DNA of 64,000 nt from Limonium bicolor (Eukaryota > Streptophyta > Magnoliopsida > Caryophyllales > Plumbaginaceae): positions 94,428,839 through 94,492,838 of the forward strand of contig CM041778.1 of the NCBI GenBank assembly GCA_023374045.1. The letters run 5' to 3'. The position numbers and the translations under genes were made by a program. The notes beneath the pieces are model-generated. The model was not told where the DNA came from. It did no database searches and saw nothing but the letters and a program-made list of their open reading frames with translations. Below, one piece after another: positions 23,049-35,246 of this stretch (positions are counted from its first letter, which is position 1; each line of letters starts with the position of its first letter).

Positions 23049-24054
23049 TGAAATACCCCAAACTTAAATATAGTGATTAAGATAATTCTAATCCGTATTT
23101 AAGAGCCTAATAACGCTTAAGTAATATTAGTAAGGAAAAATAAATCCAAAAGAGATAAAGAAACGCTTAAAAAGCGAAAAAAACGCTAAATAAGCGTTAA
23201 ATAACCATAAGAGGCGCGAGACCTCGGTTAGAGTATTATATGGATTCTTAAGGCTTAATAATGCCTAAATAATATGAGGGAACGAATCCCGAAGGAAACA
23301 GACCTTTAAAATGGGTTAAAAGCATAGAAGAACCTTAAAGCGCGTTTTTCGAGGAAACCGGGAAAACGTGACTTTAAGCGGGTCAAACAGACTCGTAACA
23401 ATTTTGGTCAACTAAATAGTCACTAATAAATATTAGTGGAGCTTTAGAACCAATAAAAGTAATTAAACGAGAAAATTCCGGAAAACGGGCCCGGGTAGTG
23501 AACAGTATCAAAACCGGGTAAAATAACGAGCGCTTTCTGTAAAAGAAAAACGCTACAGCTAGTAGTAGTGTGGGGCCGATTTTTAATGGGTCAATAACCC
23601 TCTCATACACATGTAACTAGCTAATAAGTAGAGGGAACCAAAACACAAAACAAATAAAAGTACAAAAGTAAAACCACACTCTCTCACCTCTTACTCTCAC
23701 TTTTCCTCTTCTCTCTCCTATTTCCCCCTCTCTCACCGTCTCCCTCCTTTCCTCTCTGGCTTGGGCGATTTTTGAGAGCTCTCCCATGGCATCCATGGCT
23801 TCTCTTCATTCTTCCTCATGCTCTAGCTCCATTTGAGCTCCAAATGTAAAATAAAATACATATTTGAACTCCCCTCTTCAAGCTCTACATTTCTATCTTT
23901 TCAAAATCCGAAAATGAGCAACTTCGTCTCCATGGGTTTTCCCCATTTGAAGAGAAAAGCACACCATTGTGAAGCTTGGAGTCTCCCCTTTCCAACAAGG
24001 TAAAAATCTCCATGAAAGACCTCATATTTCTCCATCTCTTTGTATGGCCGATTT

Positions 24055-24113
<59 letters not shown>

Positions 24114-24321
24114 CTTGTTTTCCTCTTGCTTTGGAGCATTGTTTCAACCCTCCAATGGTGGAGTAACCCCCTTCTTGATTCAAGGGTGAGAATCCCTCTC
24201 AAAGGTCTCCAAAGGTAAACCCTAGAATTTGTATTTTAAACACTTCAATGAATTAGTGTTATTATGAGGTTTGTAGGTTAATTATGCTTGTCTTTGTGTG
24301 CTTGGGTAATGGGAATGGAGT
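23049..24321 (+). mobile_element. LTR B, left part (split by the Athila element)
   Basis: Starts TGAAATACCCCAAACTTAAA and is a diverged relative of LTR A and of the LARD LTRs. It shares with them the GGGCCGNTTTTTAA block, a CT-rich leader and an early AACCCTAGAATTTG block. It is interrupted at 24,321 by the Athila element and resumes at 58,387 beyond the GGAGT duplication. Read across the gap, the order of landmarks matches the LARD LTR, including the hairpin cluster at about 2.2 kb. Confidence 0.7.
24058..24111. repeat. (CT)27 microsatellite
   Basis: Uninterrupted CT dinucleotide run inside the pyrimidine-rich leader of LTR B. Confidence 0.97.
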
Positions 24322-25877
24322 TGTTAAGCAGAAATATGTTACTATCTCTACCTAGGCAGTGTACCTATCGTTTTGCGGTATGGTGATTAAGTGGGTTGTC
24401 GAACTCAGGGACCTCGTTCAATTAACTGACAAATTATTAATCTAACTGAGAAACTAAATTAAACTAAGAAAACAGGAATTGTCACTTTTTCAGGTTTTCA
24501 ATTAATTCAAAACAAATAACGAACACAAAATAATAAATAACAAAACGATAAAAATAACAAAGCAAATGTCGGTTTTAAAAATCTAATGAGTTAAAAACGC
24601 TCCCCGGGTTATTCCACTCGTCTATTTCGTCGAATTCAATTAATAACAATTTTCACTATTTTATGCAAAAACTCAGGAATTATAAAGTTCGTTGACCGGT
24701 CCTTGTACAACAAACCCTAACTAACTGAAATAACAAGCCGCAAACCATGCCCAAGTTAAATTCAAGTTAATTGCAATAAACACAATTCCTTAAAGACAAA
24801 TTAACCTATAGGCAAACCATGCTTCTAGTCGTTAATCCGGTTTGATTTCCTATGTCTAGAACTCAATCTCAGCACCGCATTTTGATATAAGTTCTACAAA
24901 AATCACTTAGATAATTGGCCAGAAAATCCAAGCGCATTAATAACAAGAATCAAACTATTGCAAAATTATAACTATAGTGACAAATTTATATAACAAGAAT
25001 TCTATGAAAAGACTCATTTCCCTAACCCGGGAAACTAATAAAACTACTCGTTCATGATTTTAGAAACAAAACAAACATTGTCACAAACATAAAATAACAC
25101 GTAACGAATAAAAATGTAACACGCAATAAAATAGAGATAACTCAATTTACTAATGCCCTTCGGTTGTGACTGGGTTTCTTGTTCTTGATTTTCTCTGAAC
25201 AGCTACTATTCTCCACGCCGTGAGATTGCTGTTCCTTGAATGATAAAGAAAGTTGCTAGGTGGTGGTGAGTTTGATTGTTAACTAGGTCTCGGGTGTACG
25301 TAGGTGTGGTGGAGTACGGATGGAGGAGATGGGATGGATGTATGGGGTGAAAGGTGGTGATGATGTGTGAGGGGCGTCGGGTTGTAGGTGGTCGAACGAA
25401 TGGTTGGATGGTGAAGGTGTGGGGCGAGAGATGGAGTATGGAATAATATGGCTTCCGGAGAATGTAAGCGTGTGAAATCTGCGGCTCCCTTGAATTGTTG
25501 AATTGTTCGATGATCTCGGTTGTATGTATGCATGGGTATATAGATCTTCTTGTTTATCTTTACCCGTAAAGATAAATAAAGTTTTATTTATCTTTTTCCT
25601 GCAGATCTCATGCCACCAAATAGTAGCCCGCTCTCCTTTATTTTATCCACGTCGATCGAGGCCCACTAAAAACAAATCCTGCGAATTTTCCAACCGTCTT
25701 GCGTGAGTCCACCCATAAAATAAGAATATCAATCTCCTGTATTTGTTGTGGGCCATGAATTTGATGAGTTGACCGTGAGTGATGAACAATGCATGGCCAT
25801 GTGAATCATGTACGTGAGTGGTTTCTCTCTTTCCGTTTACTATATATATATATATATATTATATATGCCCTCATTTT
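24322..25877 (-). repeat. Athila 3' LTR, outer part
   Basis: Plus-strand sequence begins TGTTAAGCAGAAATATG and matches 56,689 onward almost base for base with small indels. Interrupted at 25,877 by the LARD array and completed at 49,099-49,242. Total about 1.70 kb, against 1.69 kb for the intact partner. Confidence 0.95.
25838..25866. repeat. AT dinucleotide run
   Basis: TATATA run in the Athila LTR just before the LARD insertion point. The intact partner LTR has a shorter run at about 58,217. Confidence 0.8.
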
Positions 25878-28800
25878 TGAAATACCCCAAACCTTGGTAT
25901 GTTTGTAAATGTTAAACTATGGTATTTAAAGGGCTAAAAGTGCCTTAGAAACATAATGAACCATTTAAACCATGGTAAAACACAATAAAACCTAAGACAC
26001 CGGTTTGAGCAAAAAACATGCTCTAAGCTTGGAGTGAACTTGGCTAGGACCCAAAGAGCCTACCAAGATTTGATAAATAAAATTATGATTTTATAAGGCT
26101 AATTAAGTCCTTAGGAAACCTTGGTAGATAATGAAACCAAACAAACACAAATAAATACCTTAAGGTCAATTGGGCTAAAATGTGCTCTAAGCTTGGGATA
26201 AATGTGTATAAGACCTAATGGTCATACCTATGCCTTATTTATATGTTAATGAACATATTAAATCAATTACTAAAGAAAACCAAGCTTGAAAACAAGTTAA
26301 AACACAAAAAGTGCTTTAAGGAGTCTTAAAGCACGTTTTTGATAATTGTCTTGTAAATGAGTTTTGATGGCTAAATGTCCATCATTACTCTTTAGTTTAA
26401 CATGTGTACTATATAGTATCACATTTGGAAGTCTATATCAATGGATCAATCAAATTTCACTTCTATGTGCCTTGTTTTGTGAATAGTGATTTTTTATAAT
26501 AGTTTTGTAACATATATTGTTATAAGTAATTAGATTGGTCAACAAAGACTATAATACCCTTCTAACTAAAAGGGGGGCCGGTTTTTAAGTGTGGGTGACT
26601 CACCACTCCTTGTTAACATATCAAATAAGTAAAGAATGACTAGTTAAGGTACTATTTGCTTTATAAGTTACAAATATCTTGTAAAAGCAAGTCTATCTTC
26701 ATTCTCCCTTCCTTTCTCATTTCACACGGTTCCAACCTTCTCCTTCCTCCCTTCTTGCTGTTCTCTCACGGTAATACAGCACCATTACCATGGAAGTCCT
26801 CTTTAATCTCTTGCAAAATTCTAGCTCACTTATCCAAATAAAAACAAACACCACCAATCTCTTCCTCTCATCAAGCTCTTCATTTCTATCTTCTCAAAAC
26901 TTTAAGAGCCCCCATTTCGGTGCCATGGAGTTCCACCATTGAAGGAGCTTGAGCTTTGTCTTTCCACATATTTTGATCTCCTTTGCTTCTAGGTAGGAAT
27001 CTCAAAGAAAAATCAAGTTTCCTCCATGTTTTGTGTGTGACCGAAAATCTCATTGATGGAGCTCTTGGTGTGACTTTGTTCTAGCTTCATTCCAATCTAT
27101 TATGGACTAGGTGGAGTCCTCTCTTCATAGATATTCAAACTCCCTTCAAAGATCAAGGTAAAACAACTACATTAATGTTTTTTGAAATAATGTAAACCTA
27201 GGGTTTACAATGAGATGAAGCATAAAGCTTATATACTCATTTCAATATTGGTATATTGTTTAGTAGTTGACAAGGAAAGAAATGCCTTACCGGTTTTAAA
27301 GAAAACAAGAAGAAGTTTGGGTGGAAAAGAGGTAAATATGCTATCTAATGTGTTTAATGCCTTAGTTAGAAATGAGCTTATAATGCTTGCTAAAACTACC
27401 TAAAGAGCTAATGGTACATGACTTAGGAAAATGTTCTCAAGGAGACTAGTAAAGGACATATGTCTTGTTGTGTGTATTTACAGGTCAAGGCTTATATATT
27501 GGTGAGATTCAGTGTTTAAGGTTTATGTTATTTAAGGGCCTAAGAGCCATGTTATTAAGGGCCTAAGTGCCAAGCAATTAAGTTTATGCACTATATTGTG
27601 ATGTAGTGTAACTTGGTGAAGTTATGTGTGAGAAAGTTCTTGATGGATTTTAGGTGTTCTTGTGTGATTAATAGAGAAACAATGTGTTTTGGTCTAGTAA
27701 TGTTCTACTAGGAGAACCCATGTCAAATTTAGGAAATGTTATAAGTTCAAAGTGTTTTAAAGGAATTTTGGTGAACTAGGAAGTGTTCTAGAGTGTAATA
27801 AGGACTTAGGCATGATCTTGAGGTTTAGGTATGTACCAAAGTCATTTTGGACTTAGTTAAAGACTTAGGCAAACTTTGGTAAATTGAGGAGAAAGTTCAA
27901 GCTTGGAAAAAGGAATTGTAAGAGTGACATAAGGAGTTTTGTTTTGTAAGAAAAGGATGTTTGGATGATGATGTTTGTGTGGAAGATATGTCCTGGTATA
28001 ATGGTTTAGAATAGGCATGAAACATCATTTAAAAAAACCTAAGGAGAGATACTATAAGTGTTAGAAGCTTTGGAGGAATTTGGTTAAGTGTTAAAGACTT
28101 GGAATTGAATGTTTTGCCGTGTCCGAACTTCCGTCCGGACATGGCAGTTCGGACAAGGCTCTGTTGGGTAAGGATTTTCCACTCTCGAACTGTGTCCGAA
28201 CTTGGGAAGTCGGACACAAGTTCGGATTTGACTGTTTCTATCTGGGATTACTCTCGAACTGTGTCCGAACTTGGGAATCCGGACACAAAGTTCGGACGTG
28301 TGTATGGTTTCAGTATTAGGGGTCGCGGCTTGCGTCCGAACTTGGAGGTTCAGACACAAGTTCGGACAAGGTGTTGTATGGGCCAAAACATTTGTTAAAG
28401 GTTATAAAATGATGGGGATTGATGGTTAATGATGTTATGAGGTTGTTGAGGACATTTGAAGTGAGTTATAATGATGGTTGAGTGGGTGAAAGGTTGTGTT
28501 AAAATGTAAAGTAAAACAAGTTAAAATGTGAGGTCATGTCACTAAGTTAACGGGAAAGGTTATGAGCATTAGACTTTAAACAATCATGTTACCTCGATGT
28601 TAATAAAAGTACATGTAATGTTATCAGTTGTTCGAGAATTGCTCGGGGAACATGAGTGGACGTGGTAAAGTGGACTCCGGTGACAGGTATGGTTTTCTTG
28701 CAACCTGTGTCCTACCGGATTACACCGGCTTGTATGCCAATGTGTTTTTCTGAGTGTTGCCACCTTGTAAGATTAAAACATGTAATGAGTTTATAGTAAT

Positions 28801-30329
28801 TCGTTTACGTGGCGAACTTGGTCTCCGATACCGTTTAACCTCAAATATGTGTTAAACCTTAGCTAACCAAATCTAGGGATACATGAGTGATCGGTATTCG
28901 GAGTTAACGACCCAAACCTTGGGAACGTTCTAACCACGGCTATGTGTGAGTTAGATGGATATTGTTGTTGTATGCAAGTGTGTGAACCTCCCTTGTGTGC
29001 TTAACTCGGTTATGATACCGTATGGTGTGTGGATGTGGTAGACTCCATAATGGATCTCTAACTACTTATTTATAATATATGTACTAATGGGGGGTGAGGA
29101 GTCCGGTCATGTTCCGGCCACGCGTGTGATGGACGGGAGTCGATGTCATATCCGGTTCGGCTCTCTTGGTGTATGTATAGGTTGTATTCCAATTTGGTTT
29201 CTACCTTCCCTTAGCTTATCCAAAGCTAGTTATGACTCACGTCGGGCCACAGGGGCATACGAATGTTATTTCGGTGTGCTTGGGATTACTATATCCGACA
29301 CACCTTGGGTTTAAGTTAACCGTTCGATATAACTGGACGGTAACGAGGTTGGTAACGAGCTTAGCATGAGATTGACAACAATCTCTAGGCTCACTATGTA
29401 TACTAACTATGGTGGAAGGTTCCTTGTGTGAACCGATCTTATGGTGTTTTGTGTTGATATTGTGCTAGGCAATTTCCCTTGCTATGCTATGATATGTATA
29501 CGTTAGGTGTTTAAAATGAATGCGATGTTATCATGTGTACGCCGAAACAAGAAAGGTTTTGTTCTGTTTTGTTATGTGAGGAATGAGATATGTTGTAGGA
29601 TATGGAGTGTGTGGATCATGGAAATGAATCCCAGTTGTGACAGGAGGCGTTTAAGGATAACCCGATTAATGGGTACGTGTCGTTCATTAAGGAAGTAGCT
29701 CCGTTTTTAGAGGAGAGCCACTCTAGGGTTAAAGGAATCATTGGATGATTTGTTAAGTGTGGATGTGTTGGATATATGTTGAGCCCTATTGTTGGGTGTA
29801 TGCAAAGTGTTGTGTGTTTATGGTTTGTATGCATGATTTAAATATAATCAACTGCATGCTAAGACGACAATTAGTTGTGCGTGGCCCGGTAGCATGCGGG
29901 CTGCGGGATTACCATACCAGCAAAGGTGCTGAGCCCCTTGGGGGCCACCCTTTCTCTCCTTTTCTAATTCAGGTACAAGGAGCTGGAAGCCGTTCGAGAG
30001 TAGGACGGGGTAGATGTTTATACATGGGTAGCCATTTAAATGGCGTAAGCATTGTAGGCGTAGTAAGACCGAAATTATTATCGGCATCAGTTTATAAATA
30101 CTCGGTATGGTTGAAAGATGTATGTTGTTGTTCTTGTTAATGGAAGGGGATAGTATTATGTAGTCGCTCGGGAATTTAGCCCATCAGACCGGTACAATGT
30201 TTATGTATTAGCCTTGTTAGCCACGTGGGTGGTTAACGGCGTGTAACACCATTGAATTAAGTAATGTGATGAGTTGAATTTTCCGCTGCAGTTTAATGTT
30301 ATGTGTACGGTGGTAGTTGGGGTGTTACA
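25878..30329 (+). repeat. LARD LTR 1 (4,452 bp)
   Basis: TG...CA bounded, with the inverted tips TGAAATACCCC and GGGGTGTTACA. Landmarks in order: GGGGGGCCGGTTTTTAAGTG near 26,571, CT-rich leader near 26,700, hairpin cluster at 28,121-28,370, GTTCCGGCCACGCGTG near 29,110. Its first 2.4 kb carries many small differences from LTRs 2 and 3. Confidence 0.95.
28121..28370 (+). repeat. Hairpin cluster in LARD LTR 1 (four inverted-repeat units)
   Basis: Four units built on GTCCGAACTTG ... CAAGTTCGGAC (11-bp arms, best in the central units) with a GTCCGGAC-type centre. Equivalent clusters at 37,504-37,757 (LTR 2) and 46,880-47,130 (LTR 3). No coding function. Confidence 0.85.
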
Positions 30330-30334
30330 AAAAG

Positions 30335-30346
30335 TGGTATCAGAGC
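30335..30346 (+). other. Primer binding site, initiator Met tRNA
   Basis: TGGTATCAGAGC, complementary to the 3' end of plant initiator tRNA-Met, five bases after the LTR end. It overlaps the 5' arm of a perfect hairpin (30,339-30,362). Confidence 0.93.
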
Positions 30347-30362
30347 GAAGTATCGCTCTGAT
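30339..30362 (+). repeat. Perfect hairpin overlapping the primer site
   Basis: ATCAGAGCGA, loop AGTA, TCGCTCTGAT: a 10-bp perfect stem. Present again at 39,718-39,741. Confidence 0.9.
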
Positions 30363-33300
30363 GACTGAATTACCGAGCTTAGGAAGTACCGAGTTAGGAT
30401 TTTAGTACTTTGGGTTAAGGGTTGAGTGATAGCGTGAGAGATACGCTAGTAAGGAACTACCAGTGAATACTGGAAACCTACTATATCCTTCCCGCCCTCC
30501 ACAATCCCTGTTATATAACTTGGGAAACAACGCCAGAGAGATGGAAGTCCACTCTTACTCGGGAATACCCGATCTGGATGTTATTAAACACATCTAAAGG
30601 TACGGAGAACCTGTCATACGGTAGATCCCGAAAACTGGGAATCCCGGAGACGGTTCCCATCTAAACAGTGTTAACCGCATTTCATAGCGAAGAGCGAAGA
30701 ATCAGTGTACAGAAGAATAGAATTTCCGGCAACCTGGGTCGACATGCAGAGCATCGAGAATAACCAGCTTGCAACGCACTGACCGTGCAACAGGCAAGAA
30801 GTGGATTAGTGAAACCCGAGACGAATGTCTATGGGACCACAGTTGGTAAGTAATACACCAACGGTATACCAACCAACTAAGGAACTATAACGTAGTGCCC
30901 AAACAAGAGACAAGTCTCAGTAACCACGACGATGCGTGGAACGGGCTACAAAGAGAAAATAATGCTAAGTAAAAAGGGGACTCCAAGAATGGGAGACACC
31001 CCAGTTGATAACTATTATGTGAATACAGTGAGAAGTTACCCAAAGGTTATTGTCGAGACCGTAAGAACAAATAAGGGCCAACAAGGCCACTGATGATAGT
31101 GCGGGTAAAAACAATACCACAACCGGTATGTGTTGAACCGATAGCCAGTTAGCATGGCGCACTTGCCATAGCAAGTGCTGCTATAACAGGGCTATTCGGG
31201 AAATTTATAACCACTACAAAGTACTTGGAAAAGTACAATAAAGTTAAATGTGATTGTCATAACAGTGGAAGGGCCTGCTAGCCTAACCTCTGTAATTGTA
31301 AGTACACCAGTCAGCAAGAAGCTAGACTTGGCTAAGGTAAGAAGATGTTGTGAAACCATGAAAATTTTTCTTTCAACCCAGATTTATTCAAACCCTTTTC
31401 TTTTCAAAACCAAATTTTCTTTCAAACCAACACTTCTTTCCAACCTTCTTTTAAACCAAACCAGTAAAACCAAGGGCAGATGATAAGATACAACAGTGGA
31501 TAAACTTTCCTTCGATTAAGTTCGGGAAGCACGGGACGCATATTGTCAAGGGACAATATAAGGGAGTTGACAACAGAATACTTCACCTAGGCGTGTGACG
31601 GACACTACGAGTGTACCAACTGAATTGTGGGACGACCGCACTCCGATAGGAGCTTGTGGGCCTGACAGACCTACTTATGGGTTAGTTGGGTAGGTAGCAA
31701 TGTATCATTATGGTACCCACATATGTATACGAGTGGAGTCCGAAACACGGGAAGTAGTCGACTCCGTCTACGGTCAGCAGTATAAATCAAACAAGAGCTA
31801 GAGATTACAAGGAATGGTTGAAGTTAAGGAACTCAGTTAAGTTAACGAGACTAAAGGAATTAGTGAATTCCTTTCAAGGAAATGTTTAAGAGTCAGGAGG
31901 TGCGAAGTGCACTAACTGAATGTAAAGACATCTTATATAACTTAAGGATCCTCAGGGATAAACGTGATAGCTGGAATGGTGACCCAGCCTAATGTGGACA
32001 CATTAATGTGCAATGAACGGGATGAAACTCCCAAAATGAGTACCTACACTATCAGGAAATGTTGATCTTCACAGAAGAAGATAATAACCAGTGAAGAACG
32101 CGAAAAGGCGTGGCTAACGGAAACTGTACCCATGAGTGCAAGCCAGATGTAATGGCATAGTTAAGTACACCCGGGACAATCCTTGAGGGGTGTTTGGATT
32201 AAACATTGTTAGATGGAGCAATATAACAGAAACACAAGATTTGGAACAATTACCCGGATTAAACACTGAAGGTAAACCCACTTAAAAGTAGGACCCTAAG
32301 TTGCCAAAGAGACAACTTGGAAGGAATCGTGACGGTAAGGCTTATAAGCCACAACAACTTGTGTTATGTAATGTGATCGGTTGCAGAAGTATATGTTACA
32401 TAAGGAAATAGAGCGGAGAACGAACCACTGCTTTAAGAGTGGGGATACCTCTCGGTATTGTGAAACCGCAGGAGCGGTAGTTAGGTGAACCAAGTTCAAA
32501 GAGATATGTCAGGGATTAACCATATTGTTGCTACCCAAGAGTGATTTGATGAGACTAATACGAAAGGAAATGTTTGTACCAGTTGTGTAGACAGGAAGAG
32601 TGATAAGTTTGATAGCAACCACCACAGGTGTGTGATGCTGAATGTGTAGCGAACAACGCTCAAGGAACATAAAGGCTCAAAAAAAATAGTATATTCAAAA
32701 AAATCAGCCAAATAAGTGGCCAGATAAACCCAGTGTAATAGCGGAAGCTAATATAATAGCGGATGCAGTATAAGTTGATGTTGTATAATGAGTAAGGATA
32801 CGGTGCGCAATAAGCGACCGTTGTATGAGTATTGTTAGATAATAAAATGGTGAGTGAGTAGAGTTATGAGTTAACCCCAGTGGAGGTACAACAGTAAGTG
32901 ATAGCAAAGGAACCGAGCAGTAAGCCGGAAGCAAGTGTTATGTGATAAGAATTTCAGTGAAACACAGTGAAAATTCCATTGGCAATCGCATAAGAGATTT
33001 ACTGTCAAGAGTTTACGCCTCTGCACTCTGTATGACTGAGTGTTTTGGTATTGCACTTGCGCAGTAATGATCAAGTGGGATAGCTAGGATTTGGGAAATG
33101 TTAATTGTGGTGGATGTAGGAAGAAACCTATAATACTATAATGATCAATGCATAAGAAATGCAAGGTCATACCAATGGAAGAGTACTTGTACGAAACCAA
33201 ATGTGGAGGTATGATTAAGAATAAGTGATAACACTGGCACTAAATACCAAATGTCGGTATGAAATATACCCCAAGTGTGGGAAATAACCGAGAGAGCACT

Positions 33301-33848
33301 ACACATTAGGTAGTAGCTCAATCTCAACCGACAGTAAGTCGGTAGAAGCAAGTCAATCATTGTGAATTACATAGTAGTTACGCTGTAAGCTATTGGAGAA
33401 GTGGATGGAAAGTTTTGGAACTCACCGAATTCGCTCAGGGTAAGAGGTACCATGCGTCGGTTGAGAAACCATTGTTACCTAGATAAGGGTAATACATTAG
33501 AGATGCACAATACAGTAACAGTAACGAATGGGGCAAACTAGATCTATAATTACCAGAGTTGCGCAACAGAGGCCAGGGAGCCCATACACCAGATACTGAA
33601 TATACATGGTGAATATGAATAAATGGCTAGTTATCAATGCCTAAAAGCCTCACAGGCCAGGACCGAAACCGGTTATGAGTTAGAACTCCAATGCGAATTC
33701 TTGGTTTAGGGACTAAACCGCCAATATGGTTAAGATCCTCTAATCAGAATCCATTGTGTAATAGACCGCGTGGAAGTCAAAACACTTCACGACGACAGAA
33801 CATTTTAAGCCAAGTTTAGTGATTGATTACGTGGGCGTAATCCCTTTT

Positions 33849-33861
33849 AAGGGGGGTAGAG
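33849..33861 (+). other. Second polypurine-like tract inside LARD domain 1
   Basis: AAGGGGGGTAGAG preceded by CCCTTTT, almost the same as the terminal tract (TTTTAAGGGGGGTAGAT) but 1.4 kb upstream of it. Also present in domain 2 at 43,227-43,239. Confidence 0.7.
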
Positions 33862-34952
33862 CGCAAAACCACTTAGTGTGTTTTACCGTACAAGTGTACG
33901 TGAACGGGTTGTGCATAGCACAAAATGATTTGTTATGATGGTTGGCGCATGTGATATAAACATACGCATTTATTTGTGGTTAAATTGTGGTAATTGTGCA
34001 CAGAAGATGCGAATACCATTGTGGGAAGTGTGTTTATTTTGTTAACAGTGGTGTGTGAGAGTACAAGTGGAAGGGAGTAAAGAAACTCCCGGGGAACTAA
34101 AACCCCGACGGTGCATAAATGTAAACCATGTATTGTATTTTGATAAAAAAATATGTATATATATACAGCGTTGTGATTTATGAAGGGGTATGAGACCGAC
34201 ATAGAACCTAGTGAGAATTAAATTCCCTAGGTAACTTGAATTAAGTTGGATTTGGGTGATGATTGATAGACGGAGTTCTATCCCTTGGAGATGTAATGAT
34301 TATGACTAGAAGGATTTAAAGATAGAAAATGGGATACGCTTGAATTAGTTGTTGGTTGAAAAGAAGTCGGGAGGTGAAACTTGATTATCATGAGATCAAG
34401 GGAAGCCGAACACAAATTGGGGTGGAAAGATAGTTCAACACTGATGCTGATCACATCAGGGTTGGATGACTCTTGAAGCTCCCTGTAAGTGGTCACAAAC
34501 AACGATGTTAAAAAATACAAGGAGCATAAATTGGACTTGGAGTTGTGTGGTGTTTTCAAAAGGATTTTCAATTGGTGTTTTCAAACAATCGATTAATATT
34601 TTGAATAAAAGATCTTCTTATACTTAACCTAGTAAAGAATATTTTTGTAGTACTTGCTCACGAGCTGAGGACGTATGAGCCTTTGTCTTCGGACCGGTGA
34701 CATGAGAAGTTATATGTTAAAATTAAGTGAATGTTTTGATCTCCCAAAGGAACGGGGACCAGAAGGTGTCCATCGCGACCGGGTTCTGCGGGATCACAGT
34801 GTATATGTACTCAACGTGGGATTCGAACCCATGGAGAGATGGAAAAGGTATTTCTGTTTGATATACATGCTAAGACATGTTGTGTGGAATAAGTAATAAA
34901 TATTATTTTAGACCTTGAGTTCTAATGTGAGTGGGTTCTGAATTGATTGTGT

Positions 34953-35126
34953 TACCCGGGCCTACGAGTCCAAATGTGGTTATGTCACACAGACCTAAGA
35001 GTCTGAGGGATATTATGTTAGTGCAAGTGTGGTGAAGGTACCCGGACCATTAAGTCCGAGGTTACCATGTGAGTATGATATTTTATGTATAATGTGGATA
35101 TGTTGCCCGGACCATTAAGTCCGAGG
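34953..35126 (+). repeat. Short hairpin series near the 3' end of LARD domain 1
   Basis: Four related stem-loops spaced by about 35-65 bases: CCCGGGCCTACGAGTCC, CAGACCTAAGAGTCTGAGG, and two identical CCCGGACCATTAAGTCCGAG units. The GGAC/GTCC or AGAC/GTCT arms vary together, so pairing is kept. Repeated at 44,343-44,517. Confidence 0.8.
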
Positions 35127-35233
35127 TTGGATGTAAAGGGTGGCTGGTAATGGAAGTTTTATGGCTATAAGTAATTCCCGTATTCTAATCCAATGATGCG
35201 AGGAAATGTGAACTTCGAGGACGAAGTTCTTTT

Positions 35234-35246
35234 AAGGGGGGTAGAT
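35234..35246 (+). other. Polypurine tract of LARD domain 1
   Basis: AAGGGGGGTAGAT directly before the TG of LTR 2, preceded by TTCGAGGACGAAGTTCTTTT, the usual context upstream of the 3' LTR in plant chromovirus-type Ty3/gypsy elements. Confidence 0.9.

Larger units (their letters stand above)
30330..35246 (+). mobile_element. LARD internal domain 1 (4.92 kb, non-coding)
   Basis: Runs from just after LTR 1 to the polypurine tract before LTR 2. Contains the primer site, a PBS hairpin, a second polypurine-like tract at 33,849, and a set of short hairpins at 34,953-35,126. Nearly identical to domain 2, with scattered substitutions (for example 30,580 region, 33,676, 33,836) and one-base indels. 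No retroviral-type protein motif in any frame. Confidence 0.9.

Noticed and set aside
28081..28400. Overlapping open frames in the LARD LTR hairpin cluster as protein genes
   Set aside because: They come from GC-rich inverted repeats read in several frames, change with each indel between LTR copies, and have no protein motif.
29507..30140. Short open frames in the LARD LTR that recur in all three copies
   Set aside because: Recurrence reflects duplication of the whole LTR, not protein conservation. Frames overlap on both strands and lack recognisable domains.
34806..34852. tRNA-like T-arm (GTGGGATTCGAACCCATGG) inside LARD domain 1, also near 44,204
   Set aside because: Only a T-arm-like inverted repeat. 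No acceptor stem, D-arm or anticodon arm can be built around it on either strand.
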